A model generated the notes under the pieces. It was not told the origin of the DNA. It did not search any database and saw only the letters and a program-made list of their open reading frames with translations. DNA of 64,000 nt from assembly GCA_028554755.1 (NCBI GenBank), contig JAPTOF010000024.1, forward strand, positions 3,844,001-3,908,000, read 5' to 3'. This stretch comes from Cordia subcordata (taxonomy: Eukaryota; Streptophyta; Magnoliopsida; Boraginales; Cordiaceae). A program made the translations under genes and the position numbers. Positions 11,801 through 26,800 of this stretch are shown here, piece by piece; within the stretch, counting starts at the first letter, position 1, and each line of letters opens with the position of its first letter.

Positions 11801-14800
11801 AAGGGTTTTAAGGACCAGGATAATACATAATTTTTGCTAAAATATTCGACTGACTGTGTAGAGCCTTTTAAGCGTACTAGTATTAGGAGTGCCGCAAATG
11901 TGAACTTTTGTTCCTGAACTTTGAAGCAGGAGTTGCTTGTTAGGTTTTTATATTCTGTGAAGTATTTAATGCAAATGAAAAGGTGAAGAAGTAGTTTAAG
12001 TTGGTTTGGACACAATTGTGGATGTAGCTAGTACTCATGGATAGATGAAAATGCTGCTTGACATATGGAGTTTACATTGACTTTGAAAGAAAGCAGGCCA
12101 TTTGCAGGATGTTGAGGAAAAAGCTGCCTGAAAAAGCATAATTAAGGAATTTAAAACAATGAAAGACCCAAGATGTTGCCATTGGCAAATAATTTACTAG
12201 TTGATTTACATTTCTAGCATCACTTTTGCATTGCTCAATAGTCAGTAATTACTCAATGGCATGATTAAAACTGAATATCATGTCTCCATCTTTCTGGGCA
12301 AATGTTAAAGGTCTTGTTTTCCTAGATGTCTAAACATTATGAACAAAATATGTAAAATGTAAGCAGGCGATCAATTTGGTTTAGTTTGTGATTGAATAGA
12401 ACTTTCTCATGAAGTATATTGGGCAGAAGGGGGAAAGAACATGAAATCACAAGAATATTGCTTTTGTAGTATGCTCCTCCTAATTTTCACAGACTTCCTT
12501 ATCCCAAACATCTTCATCATAACTGGACTGAAGAAATGACTTAGAGGATTGCCTCTATATTCTATCTTATTTATTTTATTTTTATTCTCTTTTGTCCTAT
12601 TCAATAATATGTTCTTATGAATCTAAGACTAATGAGCTTCTAATACAGTTGAGTCTTTACAAACTGCTGCTTACCTAGCAAATTGCCTAGCACTTATAAT
12701 AGGGTTTTATTTAAACAAGCTATTAATTACTTTCTTCTTTTTCTGTTGATTCTATTGATTCTATTGATTCTAGTGGTGAAATTTAGTCTTTAAAGACTTG
12801 AATTTGATGATTATCTACAAGATTATATTGTATTCAACTGTATTATCAAGTGTATCATCTTTTACAATTATCAATTATTCATTTCATTGCTTTCAGGGGA
12901 ATGGTTGCATATATTGCTAACACCTTGATCTTCATTTTAAGGTAAGGGCATATTTTAACATTTTCTTAAGCAGCAAAAGAAAAATATTTAGTAATCATTA
13001 TCTCTCCTGTTCTCTGTGTGTGTGTGTGTGTACACTCTGTGTGTGTTGTTATGCTATGCCATAAACATCGATTTTAATGCTGTACCCCTGTTTGTCTTCT
13101 GCAGTGGTGTTGTTATAGCTGAAGGTATTCTTGGAAGTGAAAGTATATTCAAACATCATGGTAAAAATCTTCTAACAATATCACAGTTGTTGATTTTTTT
13201 CATTGTGTGTCTTGTCCATTGTTTTTATAAATAACTTTAATTTTTTTTTTTAATATTTATACATGTTAAATTGAAATGTAATCATAATAGATTAGTTGGA
13301 CAAATGTTCCTTATTTGACAGGCTCAAAGTGATTTGTTTATAATTGGCTTGAAGCATGGAGCATTTTGTTGGTTCTGTGACATATAATTTTAGCTTGTCG
13401 TGGAGCTGTTTTCAATGTCTCTCTCTCTCTCTCGTGTATGCCCAAGCTAGTTTCATTTTTAGCATGTTTGGAATTTACTGCTAGGCCAAATCAGAATGAA
13501 GCTCTTCCAAATTAGCAAACAGTGAAGCTCTTCAAGATTCCATTTACTTTGGGCAGAATTGGTTGAGAGGGTGTTTGGCCTTGCTTATTTTAGGTGCTTA
13601 TAAGTTCCTGAAAAAAAGCACCCAGACACGTGCTTTTTACTGTTTGGGTGCTTATAAGCACCAAATGAGCAAAGCCAAACACCCTCTGAGACTTGACAGT
13701 GACAATATATGTTACTCTTCATCTATTTCCAGTTTTACATTTTTAATGAAGTATACCTTGAATAATAAATACACTTATTTGGTGTATATCAGTACTTGTA
13801 GGCTAGTTTCGGAATTCATCTGCACATGCTTGTAAATGTGCTTTCCTTTACATGAGAGTTTCTGGAAGATAATTTGATAATTGCTGGGAGGGTTAGCTTT
13901 CAGTCTCAAATATTGTACACCTCTTGGTATTTGGAACTTGCTGAACAACTGCAGAAGTCTCCAATTTTTCATGGTTCCTTAAGAATCTGATAATCACTTA
14001 TAATGCTTGATGATCATTGTAGCTACTAGTTTATATATATACAGAAGCATTGCATTTCGCGGTCATAAAATGTCAAGTGAACATAATCAAATGCTTAAGT
14101 TGAGCTTAAGCACATTAACCATCTCATAGATTCAGGGTTTGTTTGGTTTGCTTGTGAAATTTTGGCTATTAAGATGTAGAACTTTGGTGAAAAGCGATGT
14201 TGCATAGAAACTGTTGACTGTTTGGCATTGCTTTTTTAACTGTTTTGACGGTAATGTTGGGCCTTCAAAAATATGAAGGGGTATTTTGTGGGGAAAACAG
14301 GAAACAACTTCTCTCATGATGTAGAAATAATTTCCAAAATCCTTTTCCAAAAATCTCTAATTTGGAGCTTCTTATTCTTTTAGCTTTTGCTTTACCTAAA
14401 CTATATAAAAGAATGGACCAAACAAGTTAGTTTTAGCTTTCAAATTTGTAGAAAGTGCTTTAAATGTCTAAAAGCTGGCTGTGAAAGACCTTTCACGCCC
14501 TTGAGTGTCTAAATGCTGGCTGCAACAAACCTTCCATGTGCTTGTGTTACTTATGAGATATTACTATTTTTATTCTTCATTTTGTGAAAGGACAACGTGC
14601 ACAGTATCAAAGATGTTGTAATATTGTCCTTGCAACGCTAAGAAAAAAAAAAAAAAGCTGTGAACAGGACAATCTTGTTATTCAGCATCATTTTTGTTGA
14701 TGGTAAATGAAAATGTTATTTAGTTGCTGTTCCTTTATTTTGCACATTAAAATTGAAGGTGCTCTCACTATCAATACATCCCCTTCTCTCTCAGACATTT

Positions 14801-17800
14801 TCTTGTTCAATGTCTCGATGTTGTTATCGTTATGGTTGTTGTTCTTGTTGTTTTTTTAATTTTATTTTCTCTTTTGCGGCTGCTAAGCAAGCAATAATGC
14901 TGATTAATTCAACTTTCAAATTCAAAGTCGATAAGAATGTAAGCAAAATATGAAACTTGATGAGGTAGGTTCTAGACGTTAAACCTTTACAAAAATCTCC
15001 AAAGATGTTTCATCAACGAGATGATACAGAGCTCCAGAATGTTGCAAATACCAATAGCTGGTAATAGCTTTAAATCTGTTAGTTATTTGGGCAGATATTT
15101 TCAAATGTACTAAATGTATTTTCCCATGTGATGTATTAGCTGGATCTGTTAGCAGTTATATACTTGGATACAGAGTCACTTGGAACTCTACAAATACCTT
15201 TTGTGATCGGTTGACTTGGGACTCTGCAAATACCTCTTGTAATGAGTCAATCACAAGTGAATAAGATCAGATTTGTCTATCTCATTTCTTCTTAATCAAG
15301 ATTCCAGTCAGAGCAGATCTCTGCATTAAGTCTAGCATCTCTGAAAATCTTTCCTCTTTCCTTGTGATTTAGAAAAGAATTTTTAGTTTTGCAGGTGTAA
15401 ACAAACGAAACCAGCCTTTTCCACACTATGTGCGCGTGTGTTATTATACACACGGATCCACACTTTATTGCTGTATATTCATCAGACATGCAGATAAACA
15501 CTTTGTTGCTCTATATTCATCGAAATTGCCTCTAACTGAATTGATCTTTCAGATTATCCTTGGGGGTACCTCCTTCTCCTCTATGTTCTTGTCCAAGTTG
15601 CTCGTGTTATAGTAGTAGGAGTATTGTTCCCACTTCTTCGATCTGTTGGCTACGGAATGGACTGGAAAGAAGCCATTGTTCTTGTGTGGTCTGGCCTACG
15701 GGGAGCTGTGGCATTGTCGCTTTCTCTATCAGTCAAGGCAAGTTGTACTGGACGCATGGTCCTTTTCTTCTTTTCACATTTCTCTTTTTTGTCATTTCCC
15801 ACCCTCCCAAAATATAGAGAATAGGACAATGATCTTCTAGAACACTGGTAGAAGGTTGGGAGTTGAAACCTTCTTTATTTGTTTCTTTTTCTGATTGATT
15901 CTTTTTTCAATACAACATTCATGAAATATCTTTGCAATGCATTCTGAACTATGAACAAAATGTCTACTGATGACTTCTTATTTTAATGGAAAAGGTTTTC
16001 TTGTTTTTGCTTAAACAATGACCTGTTATTTTGTGGGCAAAGGATTTCTGGTTTTTATGTCTTGTTTGTTTTCTACATGAAGTTGGACTTCTGCAGAAAC
16101 TCAGAATTTCTCTGTTAATGTTACTTTGGCCTTTTCTTGGTAAGGTCCATTAATAGTCTATTTCAAAAATTTTCTTGTTGATGTGACTCTATTTGCTTAT
16201 TTAATCTTTTTGTGATTTCATAAAAGGATGTAGAATTTTGGGCCTGTTTGGACTGGCCTTTAAGAAAAGCACTTTTTTGTTTAACTTTTGAAAAAAAGTG
16301 GTTTTTCTCAAGAAGCTCAAATTTCTCACTTTCGGAAAAAAGAGCTCTGGCGGGTTTCAGCTCTTTCTTAAGGCTGATTTAAATACTTATTGCAAATAGA
16401 GAGGTGCTTTTTCATAAAAGAAGTGCTTTTCTTTTTCCTGTTTATTTATAGGCATAGACTCTGATCCCTCAATTATTTTTAATCAGTGGTTTAACTAAAC
16501 CTTCCATATTTTCATTGCTTTTGCTTTCATCAGTTTTATACACAGATAAGGGTCCAGTAGGGAGGTTTCTGTACGAATGAGAGGTATTACAATAGTAGTA
16601 TTGTATGTGAAGAATACAAATGAAGAATATAAGTGATGAAATTTAGAGAACTTTCAGAGAAGAAGATATTTTCATAACTTCAGAGTGTTTACAGAACATC
16701 TATTTATAGACGTTAGTTACAAGTGAATATTCTAGAATTAATATCATAACTAACTGCCAGGCTGTCATTCCAGCCACTAGCTAATCTAACTAACTATAGC
16801 TGGCAAACACTGAACTAACTAACTATAGCTGGCAATCCCTTAAGTAACCAGACTCTGTATTCTATCAATAAGAAGAGTGAAGGAAGAGAAAAGAAGAGAA
16901 TTAGCTGGAAAGTGAGACCTGATTGCCTCTATCATATCACCGCCTTTATATTAGGAAGCTGTATGATTCATATTACAATAATGCTCCGCAAGAATAATAC
17001 TGATGTACCTCCTCCTCAAGTTGGTGGATGATATTGATCTCACCCAACCTGCGGACAACTAAATGAAACGGGTTAGAATGATCTTCATTAAAGAATATTT
17101 TGGTTATTAATGTATTTCCTTAACTTATAGTATTAAATTAGGCAATAGTCTAGATTAGGTAATTAGTCAAATTGGTTTCCTTATTGTTCTAGGTTCCTTA
17201 GTACTCTAGTTACCTTATTAATCTAGTTTTAAACTTGGTCCCCTGGTTATGAGGCCTATAAATAGGTCCTTCCGTTGTATTCACTATAGGTCAAGAATTT
17301 GCAATGTAGTCTTTATGAGTATTTCTCTTCTAGAGTCACCGTTGGTGGTGGCCCCAACTATCTTCAACCTTTTCATAGTTTCCCCGTTATTTTATTTCTT
17401 CTATTTTTTTCCACAATCTTTATTGCAGGCATTTGAAATTTGTTCACCTTACTTCACAAAGGGCATGCAAATCATACCATAGTCTGGTCTCTTTTGACAA
17501 GTCCTGATCAATTTCTAATGCAAAGAGAACAAGCTATCAATTTCTGTGGAATAATAACCACTATATTGCTTAACTTCCGGGTTTTATCTGAGATTTCTTC
17601 TTAAAAGTGTTCCTTTGCTTATATTGCAGCGTTCCAGTGACAAGTCATTGCATATCAGCTCTGACACTGGTATTCTGGTATGGAATGTTAAACAATTGTT
17701 TAGTGATTTTGGTTAGCAAGCAATATTTGTAATTCAATTGTGAGCTGTGCTTGACCTTTCAATTGGTAGATATACACTAATAGACGTGTATATATTATAA

Positions 17801-20800
17801 TTGCTCTATGTTCATGTTTGATCGTACTTCTGGTTGCTTTTGCAGTTTCTCTTCTTCACTGGTGGAATAGTATTCCTCACGCTTATCATAAATGGATCCA
17901 CAACACAGTTTGTTTTGCGTATGCTAAATATGGACAAGCTATCAGCAGCCAAGGTGAGTATATTTCTATTTTTTATGTTTCTTTTGATTTGTACTCATGG
18001 CAATTGGCAAACAAGTCAAAGTTTAGGCTCTGGTTCAATTGCGTATTAACCTTCAGATAAAACACATCAAACTAAAAACTGTCTCAACTTTAGTTGGTCT
18101 GTAAAAAATATGTATGCTGCTCCTTGATGGGTTGATCATATTGAATTATATGCGACATCTGGTTATGACCTTGGTCTGATCCAAAGGCACTTAAATTTGT
18201 GCACTACCATGTAGGGCATTTTATTACTGGATGGGATTTACCTATTGCATCTTCTTGCACTTTTCTAGTCCACTTGAGTTTCTACAGCTCGACCTCATCA
18301 CTTAAGGATCATGTCGAAAATTCAAAATTTATTTGCTGATTAAAATTGAGTGACACTATGCTTCTCCTGTTCCTAAACTTCTGCCTTTACCAATGATGAT
18401 TCTTGTTTGTCTTCTTTTTTATGTTTCTCTAGTTTTTGATAGTGTTTTATTTCATATCCCTCTCTGTCTAATCTCTCTCTCTCTCTCTTTCTAACCCCCT
18501 CCAATAGATGCACTCACACACACTCTTACATGTAGTTATCAGTTTGTGATCAGTCTCTTTTGTGGAGTGAACAATTTCTTTTTATACTTCTAACCCTTTT
18601 CTTCTTTTTTGTTTTTAAATTTGAGTGACAGAGGCGTATATTGAACTTCACAAAATATGAGATGATGAATAAAGCACTGGAGGCATTTGGTCATCTTGCA
18701 GATGATGAAGAACTAGGCCCTGCAGACTGGCCTACTGTTAAAAGATATATTAGAAGCTTAAACGATGTGGAGGGTGAACAAGTACACCCTCATACTTCAT
18801 CAGATAATGATGATAATCAAGATCACATGAATTTAAAAGATATTCGAGTACGCCTTTTAAATGGTAAGCGTGTTTTTGATTTTGTCATCTTCCTACAACC
18901 CTCGTATCTGGGTACAGCATCAATTTCATTTAGTCCTTTTTGTGCATTTACTTGGTAATGACTCTACTGCTGTCTCCGTCACTTAAGAGTTTTATGGTTG
19001 AGTTGGGGGCTTTAGAGCTTGACTTAACTTTGTGTATCTTCAATTTCCTTGTTTCCTGTTTGTCATTGTGCATTGGTAGACTTTTGCCTGATCTCTCTTT
19101 CTTTATTACTGGTTATAAGTTTTTGATTTTATTGAATATATGACACTACCTTTTGTTTCTTATTACTAAAGGAATGATAAAGGAAATTGGAAAGGAATAA
19201 AAAGTAAAAGAGGTGAAAGGTATTGGTGGAACTAAGTTGCACAACACACCATGGCTACTTTCTTTACTACTTTCTTCCTCTCTGCGTAGTTTTTTGTTTA
19301 CTACCTTCTGAAAAGCTAAACAATTCATGATTTCTTTTTCTTTGTTTCTTCTTTTAAGGTTTCAACACCCCCCCCCCCCTTCTCCCTCTTTCCCTGTTTG
19401 TGAAGGAGAAGACCATTAACAGTTGTCCAAAACGAATTTTCTCAAATTACATCAATTTCATTGATAACCTAACAATGTCAACCTGTGCTGCAGGTGTTCA
19501 AGCAGCTTACTGGGGGATGCTTGATGAGGGAAGAATAACCCAAAATACTGCAAATCTTCTGATGCAATCTGTTGATGAAGCAATTGACATGGTATCTGAT
19601 GAGGGTTTGTGTGATTGGAAAGGCTTAAGAGGTTACGTGAATATCCCAAATTACTATAAGTTTCTTCAGACAAGCATTGTCCCTCAGAAGCTAGTTACAT
19701 ATTTCACGGTTGAGAGACTGGAATCTGCATGCTATATTTGTGGTGCTTTCCTGCGTGCTCATAGAATTGCACGGCAGCAACTACATGACTTCATTGGTAA
19801 GAATCTTGTGGCAGTCTCACCTTTGCAATTCATCTAAGCTTTCTGTTAGAATACACTATAACTGTATTAGATAAAAGAAGTTGAGTGAGGTAGTTAGTTG
19901 CTGCTAAGTATTTAGCAGTTATGACAGCCTGGCAAGTGTATCTACACAGTTAGTTATAACTAACTGATTTAGTTGTAATCATCAGCTATAAATAGCTGAA
20001 TTCTGTACATAGCTCATTAATGAGATGATACCTATCTTTTATCAATTCTCTTAGTTTCACATGGTATCTCAGAGCAGGTTCAAAAATCTGGTCCTCTTTT
20101 TTGAGCTTCAAGCTCTAGTTATCCATGGCTGTCATAGCAGCCGCAACTAGCTTAGAGCTATAAGGTTTGCAGCCTTGTGAGTCTTTCTAGTTGTGTGAAT
20201 CTTCTACAATCCTTTTTTCCAAGCTTTCGTTTACTCAAATTCACTTCTCTGTTCATCTCACCTAATTAGGGTTTCTCCACCATTGTAGGACCTTCATTTT
20301 CCTTTTTATACATCTCCCAGGTGCCAAACTTTGTTTTCACCATTGATTTACCTGTGCAAAGCTGTGTGTGGAGTCAATTTTCAGTCTGTCCATCAAAGCT
20401 TCTCAAATTTTTAGTTCTCACTTTGCAACAAAACCCTAGCTTCTGCATTACATCTTTTTGTTGTCATGGCTCTTCCATCTCATCAAGTTTTCCAAACAGG
20501 ATTTAATCTACTTCTCCCACACTTCCCCCCTTTTGACACCATCTAATTGGACTTCAACACTTATCTCTTCTGGAAGAGACAATTTCATCTCTTTGCAAAG
20601 CATCAAAACGGTTGAATCGTGTTGCAGGTCTCTCTCCATGTCCAGGTCTAGTCACAAGGCAACATGATGGTACTGTCTCACCAAATTCAGAGTACTCTAC
20701 CTGGCTTACCATTGATGATTATCTCAAAAATTGCTTCTATGCTTCAGTAACGGCCTCCATTTTTTCACTCATCTATCAACTTCAAACCTCTGCTGAAATC

Positions 20801-23800
20801 TGGACTGCTATTGAGAAAAGGTTTCAAACCACTGGTAGGACTCACATTCACCAGTTGAAGCATAGGCTTCGTAACTCCACCAAAGGATTGAAGATGATTC
20901 AGGTCTACATAGATGAGATCAAGGCTCTGGCTGATAATCTAGCTGTAGCAGATGAACAACTGAAAGAAGAAGATTTGGTTTACTACATACTTCAGGGCCT
21001 GTGAGCTACTTTTGACCCTATCAGAAACTCTAAGAGTTAGGCCAAAACCTGTAACTGTGCCTGAACTTACTAGTCTCCTCATCAATGAGGAGCTTAATCT
21101 TTTGTTGATTGATCTTATTTGATTTAGGCAGATTCTTAGGTCCTAATTAGTAGCATTTTAGTTCCTAATTTGTAGAGATTTTACTACCTTTTTTTGGTCC
21201 TCAATTTTGTGTATAAATACTTCTGTAAATTATTTTTATAGACACCCACAAGAGAATGAATAAAATCTCTTTTGCAAAATCTTCATAATATCAAGAGCCT
21301 GTCCTTCTTTAGGAGGTAGACTTTTCTCCCTCCCGGCACTAGGTATACTCCATTCGACCACCTTGCTTGGTTTTTTCATTGCCGGCCAGCAGCTTTTTGG
21401 TCTTTACTAGACACTTTCATTTTTGGTCCCAACATTGTCCAAGTTCTACTTCTCTATTATTCCTTTTGTCTTATTGTCCTAGCTTTTCCTTGCTACTATG
21501 CCAGACACAAAAGTAGTAGACTATAGGAGTAACCTTGTTAATGATAACCTCTCTTTACAAATCAGTCCTATAAAACTTGATGGAAATTCTAATTACCTAG
21601 CTTGGTCCAGATCCTGCATATTATTTATCAAAGCTAGAGGACTGCAGGGTTATATTAATGGTGAGAAGAAAAGGCCAGACCCCTCTAATTGCACCTACAA
21701 TCAGTGGGACTCAGAAAATTCACTTGTTGTGGTATGGCTTATCAATTCTATGCAACCCCAAATTTTCAAAACATATTTATTACTCGACACTACAGCAAAA
21801 ATATGGAATGCAGCTATTCTCACATACTCACAAATGGGGAATGATGGTCAAATATTTGAAATTTGAAATAAAGTCCATGGCACAAAGCAATGTGAGATGA
21901 TAATTTTGCAGTATTTTTCTGAGCTGTGCGGCTTATGGCAGGAACTTGATTGTTATCTAGACTTCCAAGCAGATTGTCATAGAGACAATCAAATTTCAAA
22001 AAATAGTTGAAAAGGAACGGGTTTATGATTTTCTTGCCGGGTTGAGCAATGAATATGATCAGATAAGGGTTCATGTCCTTGATAAAACCCCGTTTGGCTT
22101 TTGCTTCTCTTGAGCAAGCCTATCCCTAGTTCAGCAAGAAGAAAGCAAGAGGAATGCAATGCTTTACATTGCACCGGTTGAAAAGGCTGGGTTGGTTGCT
22201 AGTGGCTCTCATGAGCAACAGAAGTCAAATAATTTTGATAAAGATCATCTGTACTGTGATTATTGTGGGAAATTGCAGCATACCAAGGAGACTTGTGGGA
22301 AGTTGCATGGTCGACCCACTAGAGATCGAGGAGGAAAACGAGTTAACTCAACAAGGGCTCAGTCAAATTTGTCAGAGACTGTAGAGTCCTCCAAGGAGAT
22401 AACCTCCACTGATATTTTTTCAGTTGATGAAATCCAGCACTTCTGGCGTCTTCTGTCACAATGTGACTCTTCCACTAGTGCAACGTCCAACTTTGTAGTA
22501 AGGTGATGCTTTCAATCTCCACCTTGATACTAATTCATGGATTATTGATTCTGGTGCGAATAGACACATGACAGGCTCTTCTAAAAGCTTCATTAACTAC
22601 TCTCCATGTTGAGAAAAGGATAGTGTTAGAATAGCCGATGGTTCTCTCACCCCTACATCTAGAATAGGTTCTGTTATTTGTGCTCCCAATATTACACTAT
22701 CATTTGTCCTTCATGTTCCTAGGTTCCCTGTTAATCTCTTATTTGTCAGTGCCCTCTCCAAAACTCTAAATTGCAAAATTGAGTTTTTTCCTGATCATTG
22801 TGTTTTTTAGGACTTTCAAATAGGGAAGAGGATTGGCAGTGGTAGATTGCATGATGGCTTATATACATTTGAAGGGAGTTGCAATTTTGTTCCATATCAA
22901 GCTTTTTCTTGGAGGAAATAAGGATGTAAACCAAGAAATAATACAGTGGCTCAGACAGTTGGAACATACATCCTTTTTTGTCTTAGAGAAATTATATCCT
23001 AGTTTATTCTGAAAGACTCAGCTTGATTCTTTGTTTTGTGATGTTTGTGAGTATGTCAAACATACTAGAAACTCTTATCCTTTAAGCATTAATAAAAGCA
23101 CAATTCCATTTTCATTGTCCATTTTGATGTTTGGGGTCTTACCTCGGACTGTATCAGTGTCAGGTAATTGATGGTTTGTCACATTTATTGACTGTTGCAC
23201 TAGGATGACTTGGGTATATTTGATAAGATCAAAAGGTGATGTTTTTTTGTGCTTCCAATCTTTTCATAAGATGGTTTGTACTCAATTTAATGCAAAAATA
23301 AAAATTCTGAGAACAGATAATGGCACAGAATACATGATAGTAGGTTTGGAACCTACTTGGAGTCCAATGGGATATGACATCAAACTTCTTGTCCTTACAC
23401 TAGTGTACAAAATGGGGTAGCTAAAAGGAAGAATAGGCATATATTGGAAGTTGCTAGATCTCTTATGTTCACTATGAATCTCCCAAAACTTTAATCGGAG
23501 CATGCAGTCCTGGCAACTGCTTATCTCATCAATAGAATGCCTCTCAAAACTCTTAACTTTAAGAACCCTTTTGGAGATCTTATAAGGGAAAAATGATTAT
23601 TATGTTTCTCCAAAGGTGTTTGTGTGTGTTTGTTTTATTCATGCTAGAACAGTTGAGAAACTAGATTCGAGGGCCCTCAGATGTGTGTTTATTGGGTATT
23701 CTCAAACGCAGAAGGGTTACAAATGTTATCATCCTCCATCGAGGAAGTATTTTGTCAGTATGGATGTTACTTTTATAGAAAATGAGCCTTACTTCAGTAC

Positions 23801-26800
23801 AACCCAAGCACCTCTTTAGGGGGAGATTAATGAAAGGAAAAAGGTGATACCTAGTTCTATATCCCTTGATGAGTTTACCCTAAGAGAGAATTCTGGTGAT
23901 CAAGGAAGTTTAGGAGAGACTACTGTTAAGGGAGAGACTATTGGGCGATTGGATAGACCTGATTTAAAGCGATACTCAAGGACAAATAGGATAGAAGAAG
24001 AAACAAAAGAAGAAGCACGCACCAAGAAGAAGCATTATGCACCCTACTTTGTCTTTCTCTTCTAGTGAGTTGTCTTTAATCTTTGATTCCACTGATGATT
24101 TAGATAAAGTTATTGCTCAAAGGAAAGGTGTCAGGTTCTATACAAAACATCTGATTTCTAACTTTGTCTCTTATGGTTTCTTGTCAACTTCCTATAGATC
24201 TTTTGCCTTGTCCATTTCCTTTGTGTCTATTCCCTAGGATTGGAAGGCAGCTTTCAGAGATCTCAAGTGGAAAGAAGCCATGGTTGCAGAAATGAAGGCT
24301 TTGGCTAAAAATAAGACGTGGGAACTTATTACTCCACCAAACAAGAAACTGGTTGGATGCAAATGGGTGTTCAATGTGAAACACAAAGCTGATGGTTCAA
24401 TTGAAAGGTGCAAAGTCAGGTTGGTAGCTAAGGGTTTTACTCAAACTTATGTAGTAGACTACCAGGAGATATTCGCCCCAGTCACCAAGATGAACATGAT
24501 CAGAATCTTGTTATCTTGTGCAGGCAACTTTGATTGTGACTTGCAGCAGTTTGACGTGAACAATGGCTTCTTACATGGAGATTCCTCCTGTATTTGATGA
24601 TGAGAGAACACAAGGAAAAGTCTGTAGATTGAAGAAGGCCTTGTACGGACTAAAACAATCTCCCAGAGCGTGGTTCGACAGATTTAGAAAGGCCATGATC
24701 TCTTTTGGCTATCAACAAAGCAATGCTGATCATACTCTTTTTATAAGACACCACAAAAGTAAGATCACTGCTCTTATAGTTTATGTTGATGACATAGTGA
24801 TGACAGGAGATGACAAGAAAGAGATGGCTCAGCTAAAGACGCTCTTGGCTCAGGAATTCGAGATCAAGGATCTAGGAAAATTGCAATATTTTCTGGGAAT
24901 TGAAGTTGCCAGACCAACAAAAGGAATCTTCATTTCTCAAAGGAAATATATTTTGGATCTCTTAGAAGAAACTGGTATGTTGGGTTTCAAACCAGTAGAA
25001 TTGTCTATTGAGAGTAATCATAAGCCGCAAGTAGGGATTGAAGAGTCAATTGATAAGGAGAGATATCAGAGATCAGTTAGAAGACTGATTTATCTCTCAC
25101 ACACTAGACCAGACATAGCATATGCTGTCACCTTAGTAAGCTAATTCATGCGTGATCCTTGTGAGCCTCACATGTAAGCTGTCTTTCGTATTCTACATTA
25201 TCTAAAGATTGCTCCTGGAAAAGGTCTCCTTTACTCCAAACATGGTCACCTCCAGATAGAAGCTTTCACAGATGCAGATTGGGTTGGATCTCTAGATGAT
25301 AGGAGGTCTACATCTAGTTATTGTACGCTTGTGGGAGAAGTAAGAAGCAGAATGTAGTCTCTTGATCAAGTATTGAAGCAGAATACAGAGCTATGGCTCA
25401 GGATGTTTGCGAGCTTTTGTGGCTGAAAAAAGTATTAAAGGAACTAAATCAGGAAAAAGCAAATTGCTTTTGTACTGTGACAACAAAGTAGCCATCAGTA
25501 TAGCTCAGAATCCAATATAACATGATTGAATGAAGCACGTAGAAATTGATTGGCACTTTATTAAAGAAAAACTATCAGATAGGGCCTTGAGCTTACTTTA
25601 TGTGATGTTTGACAAGCAACTGGCTGACATTTTTACTAAAAGGCTTAGCAACAGGGCCTATCACACCTTAATCTGCAAGTTGGGCATGTGTGATATCTAT
25701 GTACCAATTTGAGGGGGAGTGTTGATTGATCTTGTTGGTTGATCTTATTTGATTTGGGCAGATTTTTAGGCCCTAATTAGTAGCAATTTAGTTCCTAATT
25801 TGTAGAGATTTTATTGCCTTTTTTTGTCCTCAATTTTGTGTATAAATACTTCTATAGACACAGAGAATGAATGAAATCTCTTTTACAAAATCTTCATCTT
25901 TCATTCAATAACAAGCTCAACCTCACATTTGCGAGTCCAACTATTGCCAACATTCTACAGACAGCCTTATACACAAATTCTAATTTCCAAAGAGGCAAAG
26001 GGGGGGGTAGGAATGGTCAAAGAGACAGGAGCCAAAGAGGACAAGGCAGAGGCAATCCTTAATCATCTCAGACTCCGAACCAGACTACTAATATTCAGCT
26101 TATCTGCCAGATTTGTGGGAAACCAAATCATTGTGCCTTGCAATGCTAGCGTAGTCTTGACATTGAAAATTACTACTATGTTAAGCCTGCACAACAAGCC
26201 TTTATTGCTTAAGTCTCCTCAGCCTCAGCTGCTTCCTTCAATTGCAGGCCCATAGTTTTTGGATACAGGGGCCACAAGTCATGTTACCCCTAATATCACA
26301 TAAGTGCATGGAACTTAGGATTATCAGGGAATTGCTTTGGTAGCTAGCTGAAGGTAATGGGGTTACTTTTCCCGTTCAAAACATTAGGTTTGGTATTTTT
26401 TCAGCACCCTTTGCTAATCTTCTTGTGTCTAATCTACTCTATGTTTCCTTACTTGTCTTCTAATCTCCTCCTGTTTAGAAGCTAATTATGAAGAATTCTA
26501 GAATTTCATCCTAAAAACCAATTGGTCAATGAGAGGAGTAGTCCAAGATCTTATTAAGTAGTCTTGGATTTTATGAAATTTCTATGTGGGAGAGATAATA
26601 CTCCACGTTGTCCCTCATATGTGACTTGATTTGGTAATTGAAAAAACGGTAACAGGGGGACAGATATAATTGGCCCATGACCTGGGCTTGGGCTCTGATA
26701 CTATGTGAATAATTCTGAGGTTCCGTCCTAAAAACTAAGGAGTAGCCCAGGATTTTATTAAGTGGTCTGGGATTTATGAACTTTCTATGTGGAAAAAATA

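Larger units (their letters stand above)
21103..25896 (+). mobile_element. Ty1/copia retrotransposon B, nested in A
   Basis: 4794 bp, LTRs starting TGTTGATTG (21103-21285 and 25720-25896), perfect 5-bp target duplication TCTTT (21098-21102, 25897-25901). A PBS-like TAATATCAAGAGCC follows the 5' LTR and GAGGGGGAG precedes the 3' LTR. The 3' LTR has a duplicated TGTTG(A/G)TTGATCTT start, and an internal stretch GTAAATTATTTTTATA is present only in the 5' LTR. Copia domain order. Same orientation as A; it lies within A's GAG. Confidence 0.92.
20466..26330 (+). pseudogene. copia A GAG-protease, split by copia B
   Basis: First part 20466-21102: start [20 protein letters not shown], a stop near 20546, then a UBN2-type GAG region ([20 protein letters not shown]). 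Copia B interrupts it at a TCTTT site; the second part resumes at 25902 with [19 protein letters not shown], an Arg/Gly-rich stretch, the zinc knuckle [14 protein letters not shown] near 26107-26147, and the protease motif [15 protein letters not shown] near 26258-26300. GAG would form the particle and protease would cleave the polyprotein. Several stops make it inactive. Confidence 0.8.
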
